A stretch of DNA of 64,000 nucleotides. Source: CAVQEK01 sp963711495 (GTDB taxonomy: Bacteria; Bacteroidota; Bacteroidia; Cytophagales; Cyclobacteriaceae). The stretch lies in NCBI GenBank assembly GCA_963711495.1, contig CAVQEK010000013.1:496001-560000 (forward strand), in the 5' to 3' direction. The position numbers and the translations under genes are program-made. Positions 25,054 through 36,100 of this stretch are shown piece after piece. Within the stretch, counting starts at the first letter, position 1. Each line of letters starts with the position of its first letter. The notes beneath the pieces were generated by a model, which was not told where the DNA came from, did not search any database, and worked only from the letters and a program-made list of their open reading frames with translations.

Positions 25054-26508
25054 TTATCGCCATTCCACCCGGATCATCTGTTTCATCCAAGGCAATTTGA
25101 AAATGTTGAGATTCCAGGGCAGTTGGTCCAGTAAAAGATCAATTGCTTTGGTTTCTACCTGGATATGCAAATCGTCATCCTTCCTGAATAATTTACCCCG
25201 GCGTTGCAGAAAGCCTTCTCGCAAACCTGTTGGTGAGGTACTCTTAAGCACATTCCATTGCCGTATTATTTCTTCTAACAGATGTTCTGCTTTTTCCTTT
25301 TCTTTTCTGTCAAGGCGGATTGCGTTTTTAACAGGCTTTTGAATCGGATATCCACACAAAGCTTTAGGTATCACCAGTTCATGTTCTTCAGCGCTATCAA
25401 TGCCAGTGCATAAATAATGTATCATGTAAAGGGCTTTTTGGTGGGCCGTCTGATCCTTAAAATTGCCGGTTTTAATGAGGCCAAGGCGGTTAAAAAAAAT
25501 ATTTAAGAAAGGGTGCAATAATACCGCACCGGCATTTTGAACAAAAATACCCTCTTCTTCAACGACTGTTTGAACTTCATCGGTCGAAACCTGATCTACC
25601 TGATTACGTGAAATTTCTTTCAAATCTTTAGCAGGGTCTTCGCTTTCTACAACTATTGTTTTTTGTTCCCAGGATTGGATGACAGGTAGCAGCCCAGATA
25701 ATTTTGATAGCGTATCCATTTTTAGGATTCGTTGCTTGGCAATCCCACTGAAATATTTGTCTAAAATACCATGCATTAACATTTGCGTTTCAACGCTTTT
25801 TTTAGAGGTTGCCGATGACTGCAAGATATCTCTCCAAAACATTTTCCCCGGTTCAATTTTTTGTGCAGATCGCGTTCTGGCATTTGTACTTAGGAAAGCT
25901 TTATATAAAATTTCCAGTTCATGCAGCAGATCAGGTAAATTGAACAGTTTGGTGGCAGTGAGTATTTCAAGTAATTTTATGAGGAATGATTCTGAATGTT
26001 GCTCTACTATCCTCATAACAACATTGGCCTGAGATCGAAGCATTGATCTTAATTTATCAACACTTTTATAATCCGTTGACAAAGCTTCCAATACGCGCTG
26101 CCTCCAGCCCTCATTAATTTCCAAAGCATTCCACGGCAGATACCCATTTAGCATATAATGCAGCCACTGCTGACAAATATTTAAGGTTTTTTGTTGCGCC
26201 CATACAGTCTTTTTGGATCCGTATGTAGCTGATCTGAGCTTTTCGCGGAAGCTGTCGATAATTCCCGAAAGCAACTCATCGCTCCAGATATGGCGGGAAA
26301 TGTCCTGCACATGAAGCCATCCAATATCTACTTCCAGGGTATCGAAATACAACACTTCGTCTTCTGAAGAAATTTCATCAAAAAGCTTTCCCAAGGCGGG
26401 CACAATTTCTTGCCAGTAGTGCTGACTCATCATCTGCTGACTTTGGAATGCGTCGGTTTTTCGATCCAATGACAGATGGATATTTTGCCTTTTGATGACG
26501 TGTTGCAT
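25054..26508 (-). CDS. Contractile injection system tape-measure-family protein (CIS_TMP type)
   Basis: 484 aa matching the family annotated as contractile-injection-system tape measure protein. The N-terminus (MQHVIKRQNIHLSLD ... YFDTLEVDIG) has the beta strand and LEVDIG pattern of the family. The C-terminal part has VQNAGAVLLHPFLNIFFNRL, then a helix pair with YLCTGIDSAEEHELVIPKAL, which is the most conserved block. A tape measure spans the tube lumen and sets length; family members also occur separately from the large Afp14-type proteins, so the precise role is uncertain. It sits between the baseplate gene (21 bp) and the DUF4157 genes. Confidence 0.85.
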   Translation of the reverse strand: MQHVIKRQNIHLSLDRKTDAFQSQQMMSQHYWQEIVPALGKLFDEISSEDEVLYFDTLEVDIGWLHVQDISRHIWSDELLSGIIDSFREKLRSATYGSKKTVWAQQKTLNICQQWLHYMLNGYLPWNALEINEGWRQRVLEALSTDYKSVDKLRSMLRSQANVVMRIVEQHSESFLIKLLEILTATKLFNLPDLLHELEILYKAFLSTNARTRSAQKIEPGKMFWRDILQSSATSKKSVETQMLMHGILDKYFSGIAKQRILKMDTLSKLSGLLPVIQSWEQKTIVVESEDPAKDLKEISRNQVDQVSTDEVQTVVEEEGIFVQNAGAVLLHPFLNIFFNRLGLIKTGNFKDQTAHQKALYMIHYLCTGIDSAEEHELVIPKALCGYPIQKPVKNAIRLDRKEKEKAEHLLEEIIRQWNVLKSTSPTGLREGFLQRRGKLFRKDDDLHIQVETKAIDLLLDQLPWNLNIFKLPWMKQMIRVEWR

Positions 26509-26529
26509 TGTTAACCTGGATTATTTAGA

Positions 26530-29500
26530 TTAAGCTGGTTCTGTTAATATTTTTTTGATCTCATCCATATCCAATTCCGGTTCATATTTTTCCACCTCTT
26601 CAGGGTCCCAATATTGATATATAGCTAGCATATCCGTTTTTACTTTCCTGAGTTCTTCAAGCGTATTTTTTAGTGTGCGGATCTTTCCAAGATCCTTACC
26701 ATTAAAACATATTTTGTCGAGGTAGTAACACAGGGCACTTTGCAAAAGAATAAATACCTGCTTCTTTGTTAATGCCTTGGCTTTGGCAGGTTTATTATTT
26801 TGAACAACCTCGGTCAATAGTTTCGATGCTCTGGTAGCCGAGGGTTGCGGATCTTTTAAAAAGACTTGTATCTTACCAACCAGTGGGTTGTCTTTTAATT
26901 TTTTAGCAACTTCATCGACTATAGTTCTGAATTTTGCCATCCGGCCATTAATGAGTTGAGGTTTGGTCTTTAAAATAGAAGCCGGTTGCTGCTCTTTACT
27001 GATGATTTGGTTCTCAGGCTTTTCCTGAGAAGATTCCAACGGTGGAGCGGTTTGACTCATCTCTTCCGACTTTTCAACGGAGGGGCTGACGGCAGAAGCC
27101 GGTTTCGATAACAAAATAACTCCTCCCTCATTTCCATTTCCACGGTCAATTGGTGCATCGCAGCCGGTAAACTCATAGGCGTCACAAACCTGAGTTCTCC
27201 AGCAATACAACTCATTGATCTGATTGAGATATTGATTTAAGTCATCAGATTGTCTGAGGATTTCGTCAAAGCAGGGATCGACCAGGGACCCATTATCCTG
27301 GCATGGCAGACATTCATCACAATCACTCAAACATTCGTAATTCCTTTGGAACAAGAAGCTCAGAAAATCACAATTTGAGAATTGTTCACCGCAAACTTTC
27401 TTTCTTGCCAGCCAACTGCCCCAGTTTTTATATTTACTTTCAAAACAGCAGAAATCATGGGGGGCCAGCCACAATATACGCAGCAATACGTGCGCCGGTG
27501 CTTCACGGTATAGGATATTTTCCAGTAGCCGACGATTTTCAGTCCTTCGAAAACGAACCGGCCAGGCAGGTAAAACAACAGTGGCAATAAACGAATAAGG
27601 ATCAACCCCGGGTACAAAACAAACATCCGGTTGATCGGAACATGGATCATCATCCGGCCCAGACCAGATAAAATTGCAATTAGTTTGATTGTCGCAACGC
27701 GCACTGTACTGCTCGCACTGGCAGTCTTCAGGGCAGCGAGGACGGAGCAAAATATGCTCGACCGCATGCAGTCCTTCGCAATTGACCAGTTTCCAGGATC
27801 TTTCCACTGCCTCACATACCATATCCGGGTTAGAATAGCACTGAGGGTTGAGTGCCAGCATTTCGCTATCGCCCAGGCTAAAGCGGGTCTCACCAGCCAG
27901 TAAGCCTTGCTCCTGCTCAAGCATGTTATAGTACATCTCAATACCAAAATCATAGCATGTACAATCGAACCAGGCACGATAGTTTTCATAGCGCAACAGC
28001 AGCATGATACCGGTCCGCCACACACTCATGGCCTCCTCGCATGTAGTGTAGCAACAGCGACTCTTCCAGGCAACATAACAGGTTGGTAATGGTTGTGCCG
28101 ATTTTTCCGAACAGCCACAAGGCTGATCCTCATTGGGTTCTTCGCCACAAGCGGTGAAGCCGGGCAATTGTATTTCGACACAATACGTTGTTCTCCCTGT
28201 TTTTTCATCGATTTGTCTTACTACCGGAAAATAACATGAGAACATTTTAAGTGTTTCTTTCCATGTCGCTTCTTCAATATCCTGGTACTGATAAACCACA
28301 ATACCACTCTGATCATCCCGGGCATATACAGCGCCGTTGTCATCTTTCAGATAGGTGACCTGATCTTTGACAACCTTGTCAAAAAAAAGAACGAGGTCGC
28401 CACATGGATCATTTTCGGCCCGAAGATTGGCTATCGCAAAGGGTTGTCCCTTTTCATTTAATAGTATGTAACCTTCTTCATTTTCGCTCACCTGCCAGCG
28501 ATAAGCCCTGGTTTTGTTTTGATTATTAATTCCGCTGTAGAGTTTTTCGATGGCTGCGTTTCGTTTTTGTGGATGGTCGTAATGGCAAGGATGATAAATT
28601 AGCCCATCAGCACAGGCTACATAAAATGAATAGCAACAATCGTCTCTACGCTGGTAATTGTGAAAAGCATTTTGCGATTGAGACACACAAATGAATTTCT
28701 GTACCCCTTCCGGGCCCCAGGCCTCTGCTTCGCTTGGAAATCTTCCAGTACTTTCCACCAACACTTCGCGAATATAAATGCGGTAACTGTTTATCGTTTC
28801 CGCATCACAAATATCGCAATCGACAAAAAAATTGCCCGGGTAGCATAAAAGCATCAGAAAGAAATAAAATTCCTTCCGGGCCTCTTCAGGATCACTGTAA
28901 ATTTTTTTGCTTTGCCAGTACGGTTTATTTTGGGTACCAGCAGATTGAATGCCAAATAATCGAAAATAGTATACATAATCCTTTTCAGCCGTCCCACAAC
29001 CCACAGACTTTGGTTCAACGGTTTTTTCTTCGCAGGGAAAGATCTCATAAAACGCGTCTGATTGAAATTCCACTTGACGGATGGGATAGGAATTGGCCAA
29101 TTCAACCAGTGCCTGTATTGAAGCATCCTCATAACCGCCCAATGCATCGAGTGTTGCCTTAGGCACAAAAACCAAGCTTTCCGCTGATATACAGGAATCC
29201 TGGGAATGAATTATTTTTTCTTCCGTACTAATGATCTTCCCGTAATTGATGACATCAGAGGCCAAAGTCAGGATCCTTAGATAATTATTTTTGAATGCTT
29301 TTTGGGCATCTTCCTCTGTCTGATATCCCAAGATGCTCTCAAAAAGTACCAGTTCCTCTCCTTCCTGATCAAATCGATTGCGGCTTTTTACCAGGTAGTG
29401 GTACCATGGGGTTTTTGTGGTTTTATCCTGACGCACGTCAATGATATCTCCTCCCAAACAAATTTCGAGGTATGAATAATCACCACATTTTATTTTTGCC

Positions 29501-32500
29501 AAAGCATTTTTCCTGGCTTCCACCTCTGCTCGATCATTGAATATTTCGCTGTATTGCGCAGGGACCCTGTCTTTATCGATCAGGCGGTATACGTACAATC
29601 CCTGCCTGGTTGGGGCATCCAGACCCACACTGGCTGTGAAGTCTTTTGGCGTTGCACTTTCCAATAATTGAATGACCTCTCTTTGGGCTGAGAGTCCCTG
29701 ATTGATGGATGCCCGGATAATGTTTTCATCCCGATCTTCCGGATTTTGGATCAGTTCCACCGGAGATATTTTTTCTTTGGTTTTGCCGGCGACCAGTCTT
29801 AGGGCACCTTTGTATTTCCGCAATTGCAGTGTGGGAATAGCTATTCTAAACGTTTCGGCAGCATTTAAAGCTTCTTCCTGGTTTTTATAATCACTTACAC
29901 TTTGAAAGGAAAAGCTCTCCGCCAAATCAATGCCCGCATGGTAAGTAAACTTCCATCGATTTGGCACTTCCTGAATGGTCAGGGAATACAAATGAGGACG
30001 GATAATATCCAGTACTTTATCCTGCATTTTTTGGGCATCGTACTCACTTTTGAAACTTGCCGAACAAACCGCTTTATCCTCATCTTTTACAAAAATATGA
30101 AGTTCGAATTTACCAGTCTCGCCGGCTGGCTGAATCCGGTAATTGTCGGCACTGGTCATCCACGTCAAGAGGTCCTTCCAATGTTGCTTCGCCTGCTTCT
30201 GGCTGTCAAACTCTTTGACAGGCCGGAACTTAAATTGATTTTTAGCATCCAGCGCATCGTAGGTAAACTTATCGGGCTTTCCGACGATGGTGTTGTCGAT
30301 GTCTATCTTAAAGGCATTGAGATCTATGAACCGTGGCGTTTGGGCGCCCTGAGGAATACGGTAAAGTGTGCCATGACCCGATATTTTCCCGCTCGTAGGC
30401 GCCCACCTCTTCTTGTCATTAACGCCCTGTTTAAGTTGATCAGCCGCGGATTGGGCATACGCTTCCTCCTCATAGCTCTTGGCAGAGGTTTCCACTACGT
30501 TTGCCTGATAATCATTCAGTTGGAGAAAATAAATATATTGGCTGATAAAGATGTCTTCGTCGGCTACCGGATTACCCGAAAAGAGCCGGCGCAGATTACG
30601 GATCACCATATTTGCTTCATCCTCGGTGTCGTAAGTTTTCCGGAATCTGGCCACCACCTGATTGCCTTTGTTTAGTGTGACAGAATAGGTTTGTTCGTGG
30701 GACAGATATTTGGTTTGATATTGCTGCCGATCTGCCAAAGTAGTAAAAAACGACTGGGCCGCCTGCAACGCCTCCCCTTCAGAATCAAACTTTTCATTCA
30801 TCACAAAAAAGTCCTGATCGGCTATCTTTAAGTTGACGGCATATTGCTCTTCGTATTGGTCTACCACAAAATTACAGAGACTGTGCCGCTTCCAGTTATC
30901 AATGCCCGTTATTGATTTTACCCTCTTTTCAAATCCGGAAATATTATCGTTGTTCCACTGATTAAGCCAGTAATCATACGCTTTACCACGATTGCTGCTG
31001 AGGTCATCGTAATGGGTTAAAAATCGTTCAGTCGCCTGTATTTTGGCTTCTTCTATACGCTCGTTGCTGAAAATGCCAAATGACAATAGCGCATAATCGG
31101 TAAATTTTTCAGCAAAACGGGCTAGCAAATGCTGCAGAAAATCCTGACGCCGCTGCAGATAAAGACCCCTGTCCTCCACCAGGAGTTGTAGGTATTTTGC
31201 AAATGACATCAGGTTCAATTCAATGTCGAACGAAAATTGATCGATGTTAACTGTAAACGAGTTATAATTCTCATCAAAAGTTCCAATGTACTTGACCGAG
31301 GATGCATTTAATGTTGCGTCGTTGAGGTTATTGAAATACCTTTTACTAACCAGGGCAATCTCATCAGAGGAAGTAAGGATGTAATAAAAAACACGATCGT
31401 CCGAAGTAGTCACAAACTCACAACCGAACGCTTCATTGTAGAGATCATTTTTAAGCTGACTAAGCGCAATATCTTTTTCGGCCAGAGAGGCAAATGCATA
31501 GGATTTTTCATCCTCGACCTTAAAATTCATCAACTGGTCTCTTTCCTTTAAAGAAAGTAATGTGTTTTTATCAACTGGAAACGCCAGCGTGCTTCCTTGT
31601 TCCCCCAAATCACTCTCTCCGTCTTCACTGGCCTGAAAACGCAAAAGTTTTTGCAATTCGGGCACCGAATTCAACTTGTTTATAAAATAGGTGTGTTGCT
31701 CTCCTTGGTCTTCCGGCGAAGAAAGCGCAAATAAAGACCGAATATTGCTAAGTTGTGTTAGATAATTGGCCAGCAATTGGTCAAAAAACAACAGATATCC
31801 TTTCAGTTGTAAAGCCTGTGCTTTGCGCGGTGCCGGGGCATCATCGGGCAGACCACCCTCTTCGATGCCATATACGCGCGGAAATTCATTTTGTACTGAA
31901 TAGTATTGCGCCAGATCTTTCCTGTAATTTCCCCTTGGGATCTCCCCATCGAGATAAGGAGAAGGCATTTGATACAGCACTTTCCCGGTATGGCTAAAAT
32001 TCAGGTCGAGTAGTGTATCGTACTTTTTAAGATCGATTGATATTGGTGTGCCGTTTCTTGAAAAATGAAATCCCGAACAATGAATGGAGAATTCCGGAAT
32101 ATGGTTTTTCTTGATGGCAAATTTCCAGTCCCTTATCTTCATAGCGCCGACATCGCAAAGGCGGAAGCTAAGGTTGCGAATCGATCTTACTCCGGAAACG
32201 TCGAATATAACATTATAGATATCTGATAAATGGATCTCTTTTTTCAACTTCAATGCGGAAAACTCCTCCGTATCCACAAATCCATGGCTTTGGGAAATAT
32301 CGTAGGGGCGCCCGGCAAAAATGTCTTCAATGGGCTTTTGCTTGTCGAGCAGTTGTTGCAGGGTGTAAAATCTAGGGGAAGGAGTGAAAAATTCGCGCAA
32401 TTTTTCTACAACGCTTATGTAAACTTTGTCAGGGGAAGCCTCCTCCTCCAGTTCAATCTCCGCACAGACACCTATGGGAAGCTTGCACAAAATAAAGATG

Positions 32501-33129
32501 TCTGCGAAATCCTCACACAAGTTACGGTGCGCCATCAAGGCTTTCTTCACCTTATCAATTACAGCATTTTTATAGGCTTGAGCTGCAGCTTCATCCTTAA
32601 AGTCCCGGTCTACATCTTTTTCAAGATCCAGGTAAACGTGATACAATCCATTCAGAAAAGATTCGCATGCCGTTTGGTCATCGCGTCCAATCCCGCCAGC
32701 CGGATCTGGAGGCACTTGCCTGGGTGGGCGGCATAAATCGACAATATCGGTGGCCGGTTCCAGCCAGGCATTTCTTACTTCTTCTACATCTACCAACAAC
32801 TTCCTGAAATCGGTGATGGTAAGTGGGTTGCAGGTTAGTATCTGCGCGGGAGTAAAAAAGTTGTTGTCTTTGGAGGCGCCTTCAGGATTCCTGGTAAAAA
32901 TGTCTTCTACAGGTAAATTCGTGCGGTAGCCAAGATCGAGCAAAGCATAGCAGAGCATTTCCAGGATGGTAATCCCCGGATCATGCACATTATGATCAGT
33001 CCATATTTGTCCAGCCAGTTTTCCCAGATACTCAATCCCCTCAGCCCGCAGCCTGTCAAAATCCAGGTAGTCTGGAAAACCTGAATTATTTTTACTGATC
33101 ACTTGACTATTTCTCAAATCGTCTGCCAT
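26530..33129 (-). CDS. Giant eCIS baseplate protein (Afp12-like, baseplate-J-type)
   Basis: 2199 aa. The N-terminus has HDPGITILEMLCYALLDLGY, the hallmark of baseplate-wedge (gp6/J-type) proteins of contractile systems. From about residue 770 to 1420 the chain holds divergent repeats of a strand plus an acidic helix (FDSEGEALQAAQSFF, YDTEDEANMVIRNL, YKNQEEALNAAETF, YQTEEDAQKAFKNN, YSDPEEARKEF), which look like small ferredoxin-like modules. Residues ~1440-2000 are unusually cysteine-rich (for example CPEDCQCEQYSARCDNQTNC, CDECLPC). The last ~200 residues are a Lys/Glu helical tail. The length is far above the Afp12 norm (roughly 950 aa), so the inserted modules may form outward-facing fibre or receptor elements; no separate fibre gene is evident. 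Confidence 0.85.
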   Translation of the reverse strand: MADDLRNSQVISKNNSGFPDYLDFDRLRAEGIEYLGKLAGQIWTDHNVHDPGITILEMLCYALLDLGYRTNLPVEDIFTRNPEGASKDNNFFTPAQILTCNPLTITDFRKLLVDVEEVRNAWLEPATDIVDLCRPPRQVPPDPAGGIGRDDQTACESFLNGLYHVYLDLEKDVDRDFKDEAAAQAYKNAVIDKVKKALMAHRNLCEDFADIFILCKLPIGVCAEIELEEEASPDKVYISVVEKLREFFTPSPRFYTLQQLLDKQKPIEDIFAGRPYDISQSHGFVDTEEFSALKLKKEIHLSDIYNVIFDVSGVRSIRNLSFRLCDVGAMKIRDWKFAIKKNHIPEFSIHCSGFHFSRNGTPISIDLKKYDTLLDLNFSHTGKVLYQMPSPYLDGEIPRGNYRKDLAQYYSVQNEFPRVYGIEEGGLPDDAPAPRKAQALQLKGYLLFFDQLLANYLTQLSNIRSLFALSSPEDQGEQHTYFINKLNSVPELQKLLRFQASEDGESDLGEQGSTLAFPVDKNTLLSLKERDQLMNFKVEDEKSYAFASLAEKDIALSQLKNDLYNEAFGCEFVTTSDDRVFYYILTSSDEIALVSKRYFNNLNDATLNASSVKYIGTFDENYNSFTVNIDQFSFDIELNLMSFAKYLQLLVEDRGLYLQRRQDFLQHLLARFAEKFTDYALLSFGIFSNERIEEAKIQATERFLTHYDDLSSNRGKAYDYWLNQWNNDNISGFEKRVKSITGIDNWKRHSLCNFVVDQYEEQYAVNLKIADQDFFVMNEKFDSEGEALQAAQSFFTTLADRQQYQTKYLSHEQTYSVTLNKGNQVVARFRKTYDTEDEANMVIRNLRRLFSGNPVADEDIFISQYIYFLQLNDYQANVVETSAKSYEEEAYAQSAADQLKQGVNDKKRWAPTSGKISGHGTLYRIPQGAQTPRFIDLNAFKIDIDNTIVGKPDKFTYDALDAKNQFKFRPVKEFDSQKQAKQHWKDLLTWMTSADNYRIQPAGETGKFELHIFVKDEDKAVCSASFKSEYDAQKMQDKVLDIIRPHLYSLTIQEVPNRWKFTYHAGIDLAESFSFQSVSDYKNQEEALNAAETFRIAIPTLQLRKYKGALRLVAGKTKEKISPVELIQNPEDRDENIIRASINQGLSAQREVIQLLESATPKDFTASVGLDAPTRQGLYVYRLIDKDRVPAQYSEIFNDRAEVEARKNALAKIKCGDYSYLEICLGGDIIDVRQDKTTKTPWYHYLVKSRNRFDQEGEELVLFESILGYQTEEDAQKAFKNNYLRILTLASDVINYGKIISTEEKIIHSQDSCISAESLVFVPKATLDALGGYEDASIQALVELANSYPIRQVEFQSDAFYEIFPCEEKTVEPKSVGCGTAEKDYVYYFRLFGIQSAGTQNKPYWQSKKIYSDPEEARKEFYFFLMLLCYPGNFFVDCDICDAETINSYRIYIREVLVESTGRFPSEAEAWGPEGVQKFICVSQSQNAFHNYQRRDDCCYSFYVACADGLIYHPCHYDHPQKRNAAIEKLYSGINNQNKTRAYRWQVSENEEGYILLNEKGQPFAIANLRAENDPCGDLVLFFDKVVKDQVTYLKDDNGAVYARDDQSGIVVYQYQDIEEATWKETLKMFSCYFPVVRQIDEKTGRTTYCVEIQLPGFTACGEEPNEDQPCGCSEKSAQPLPTCYVAWKSRCCYTTCEEAMSVWRTGIMLLLRYENYRAWFDCTCYDFGIEMYYNMLEQEQGLLAGETRFSLGDSEMLALNPQCYSNPDMVCEAVERSWKLVNCEGLHAVEHILLRPRCPEDCQCEQYSARCDNQTNCNFIWSGPDDDPCSDQPDVCFVPGVDPYSFIATVVLPAWPVRFRRTENRRLLENILYREAPAHVLLRILWLAPHDFCCFESKYKNWGSWLARKKVCGEQFSNCDFLSFLFQRNYECLSDCDECLPCQDNGSLVDPCFDEILRQSDDLNQYLNQINELYCWRTQVCDAYEFTGCDAPIDRGNGNEGGVILLSKPASAVSPSVEKSEEMSQTAPPLESSQEKPENQIISKEQQPASILKTKPQLINGRMAKFRTIVDEVAKKLKDNPLVGKIQVFLKDPQPSATRASKLLTEVVQNNKPAKAKALTKKQVFILLQSALCYYLDKICFNGKDLGKIRTLKNTLEELRKVKTDMLAIYQYWDPEEVEKYEPELDMDEIKKILTEPA

Positions 33130-33141
33130 GTTAGCCCTTGT

Positions 33142-36100
33142 TTATTGAGGCGGAATATCTTCCTTGCAGTATTTTGCCAAAAGGATCTTGTCATGCGGAC
33201 AGCACTCTTTTTCCCGTTGGTTTTCATCATAACACCTTTGCCATGCTTCACAATCCTGTTGTTGTATGCAAACATCTATATCACCAGCAATCAATATGGA
33301 CCTCGGGGTGATGGGACACACCTTTTGCTGGTCGGTTGGATTTCCCGGTTCGCTTTCGTGTTTCATCCCCAGGTCAATGATATAATCCAGATAATCCCTG
33401 GTTTCCAGGAAACGAACAATATCGGAGCGGTAAACACACTGACCAAAAGAGAGCTTATCGTACTGCCCTACGGCCCATGGCGCAAGAAATTCCTTTAGAT
33501 CCTGTTTCAGCTTTTCCTTATAAAAGTTCTCGTCCTTGCCGAGATACAATTTTACCTGCAAACAAAAATGTACCTTTTCGTATCTCGGATTCATGATCTT
33601 CAACCGCACAAATGGTGAAGTGCGAGACATCAAATGCATTTTGATCTTATCCAGCAAACTCACTGGTACGCGGGGCTCGAAACACTCTATTGCCCTAAGC
33701 TGGTTCAGATCTGGAATTACAGCCAATATCACATATCCCGGGGCCATCGGAAAATCGTTGAGATACTTATGGGCATCCAGAGCAAAACTATGGTTGATAC
33801 ATTTGACTTTAAACAATTGTGGAAAAGTTTCCAGTGCCAGGCGCTCATAGTCGAACTTCTGAATTGCTCTTCCTTTGTGGCGTAACTGTTCACTTACTCT
33901 GACATAGAAATGCCCTTCTGCCTCTGGAACCCTGCCACCATAAGAATCGTAAGGCTGATTTACTTTTTTAATAGAGGCATCCGCTACTTTTAGTTTGGCA
34001 ATGGAGCCCGCCGGCAATGCTTCGATCAGTCTCAGCTTATCATTGGCGGTTTCATTCGTAAAAGTCACCCGGATAGCTTGGGTATGGATGCCAACGGTTT
34101 CACTTACCGACCTGCTGTTCTGCGAAATTGCTGCTTTGATCCAAAATAATTCTTTTGGTAATATGGTGTTATCACTGGTCATAATGGTCGGTGTAGCGAA
34201 TTTGATGATACCGGAGGTAGTGAGACCATCAGTGGCGTCATCCAGCACTTCAAATCCATTGCGCAATAATTTCCACTGGTTGTTTTGCAGATAGTACCAT
34301 TGTACCAGCTGTTTTTCTGATTCCGAATCGGCCGTTGCCTCGGCAAGTTGAAAAAGAACGTTGAGGTTGTTGCCGGGACGCAGGTCTTTAAGCCCCAGGA
34401 ATAAGTTGCCTTCATCGCAGAAAACGGGAAACAGTGATGGCTGTGATTCAAATTCTTCGCTTTTATATGTGCCGGTATAGGGATACAGGTGAATGAGATC
34501 GATATCGGTGATGGGAGCCGTGGCGCTGTAGTCTATTGACATTTCTTCAACGATTGGGGTCCATGGCTCGTTAGGGATTATCACTTCTTTACTTCCAAAA
34601 ATCCCTGTAAAAAACCCGCTAACATCTATCGTAGCAAGGATATCGTCAAATTTATCCCTTAGCTTCGCTTTCAGGCTATCTTCAATCCCTGATAAATCGG
34701 TTTTAAACAGATCAAAAAGATCGGAAACAAAATCCTTTACCAGAGTTTTCACCTGGACCTGGTCAGCGGCAGATAGTCCGCCGACATCAAAAAACCCACC
34801 AAACAATGTTGGAATGCTGATCGCAGCAAGGGCGGCCACATCACTCAGTAATTCTTTGGAACGATCCAGCAGATCATTTAAAAAGGGCACATTGGTTCCA
34901 CTGTCTGTTTCATCGGAAATGATTTGAACCAAATCATCCAGTACGCCGTCGATCGCAGAGTTGACCACATCATTGGCTATTTGTATCACCTGAGGACCGA
35001 TATTGCCGAAGAAAATGGATATATCAAAGACCTGGGGAACACCTCCTTCTATGTATACCGCATCATTTACCAGGTCGGGATAACGGCCAAAGGCCATCAT
35101 CTGACGGGCCAGCACATATGAATAATCCTTATGAAGAAAGTCTTGGTTCTGAAGATTGATCCGAAGGAAATTATTGCGCGAATTCACGTCATATTGCGTC
35201 AGCGGTTCGCTGGAAATATTGAATTGCGGAGTAAGATCAAACTGCGGGTCCGGATTGACCGCTTCGTCATGTATTAATTTGATCGTTTGTGCGAAGGGCT
35301 TCTCGGGTGTACAAAACCCAGAGGGCACATCCGATGCAAACAAGAGCCGGTTATTATCGCCGGTAATTTCATTGAGTGCCGTAGTCGTGAAGGGTGGATT
35401 GAGCTTTTCTTTAATCCATTGTCCATCCTGCAGCAAGGCCAAGTTCATTTGAAAGTCACATTCATTCAGGCCATAAATATGATGAGTATTGTCATTGAGG
35501 TCGTCGCATTCATGGTAATTATCCCTGACAAGGTACCCTTTATAATATTCGTTAAAGTTGGTTGGTTTGTCCTTCCAGTTTAAGTTAATATATATTTCGC
35601 TCCATTTTTTACCAAATACCTCCTGGCTGCCAATATAAAAATCAGGGCCTTTCAGATTCAGGTTGGGTGCCGGATGTGGTACCGGACTGGGCGGTGGATT
35701 GTTTACATCGAAGTCAATCACGGTGGGGCGGGTACCGAACGGATAAATCGGAGCATTGACATTTTGCAGACTTTCATTATTCTGCACGACAAAGTTCTTC
35801 AGCCCACACACATCTGCCCGGATTTTCGTTTGGTCGTCGTCCGCAATGAACACATTCCTGAAAAAGTGATATAGTGACACCGGTTGTTTTCCATTTGCCG
35901 GTTTTCTTTCACAACAGGCTTCATCTACTCCATCAGCGTCTACATCTTCCGTTAATTTTATTTTATCATCCAGTTCGATCTTCACTACCGGTAAAGCGGT
36001 ATTGAAGTCTTCTTTGAGATTTTCCGCATTATAAAAGGTAACTGCTTTCTGATCGGGCTGAAGCGTAGCAACTATGGTGAGGACAAACCGGTCACCAGCA

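Noticed and set aside
27360..28025. 221-codon minus-strand frame within the 2199-aa gene
   Set aside because: Out-of-frame shadow of the Cys-rich region; the composition (Cys/Trp/Arg-rich without pattern) is not protein-like.
29902..30675. 257-codon open frame on the plus strand inside the 2199-aa baseplate gene
   Set aside because: It is antisense to a clear coding sequence, has no recognisable domain and no promoter; it arises from the long minus-strand gene.
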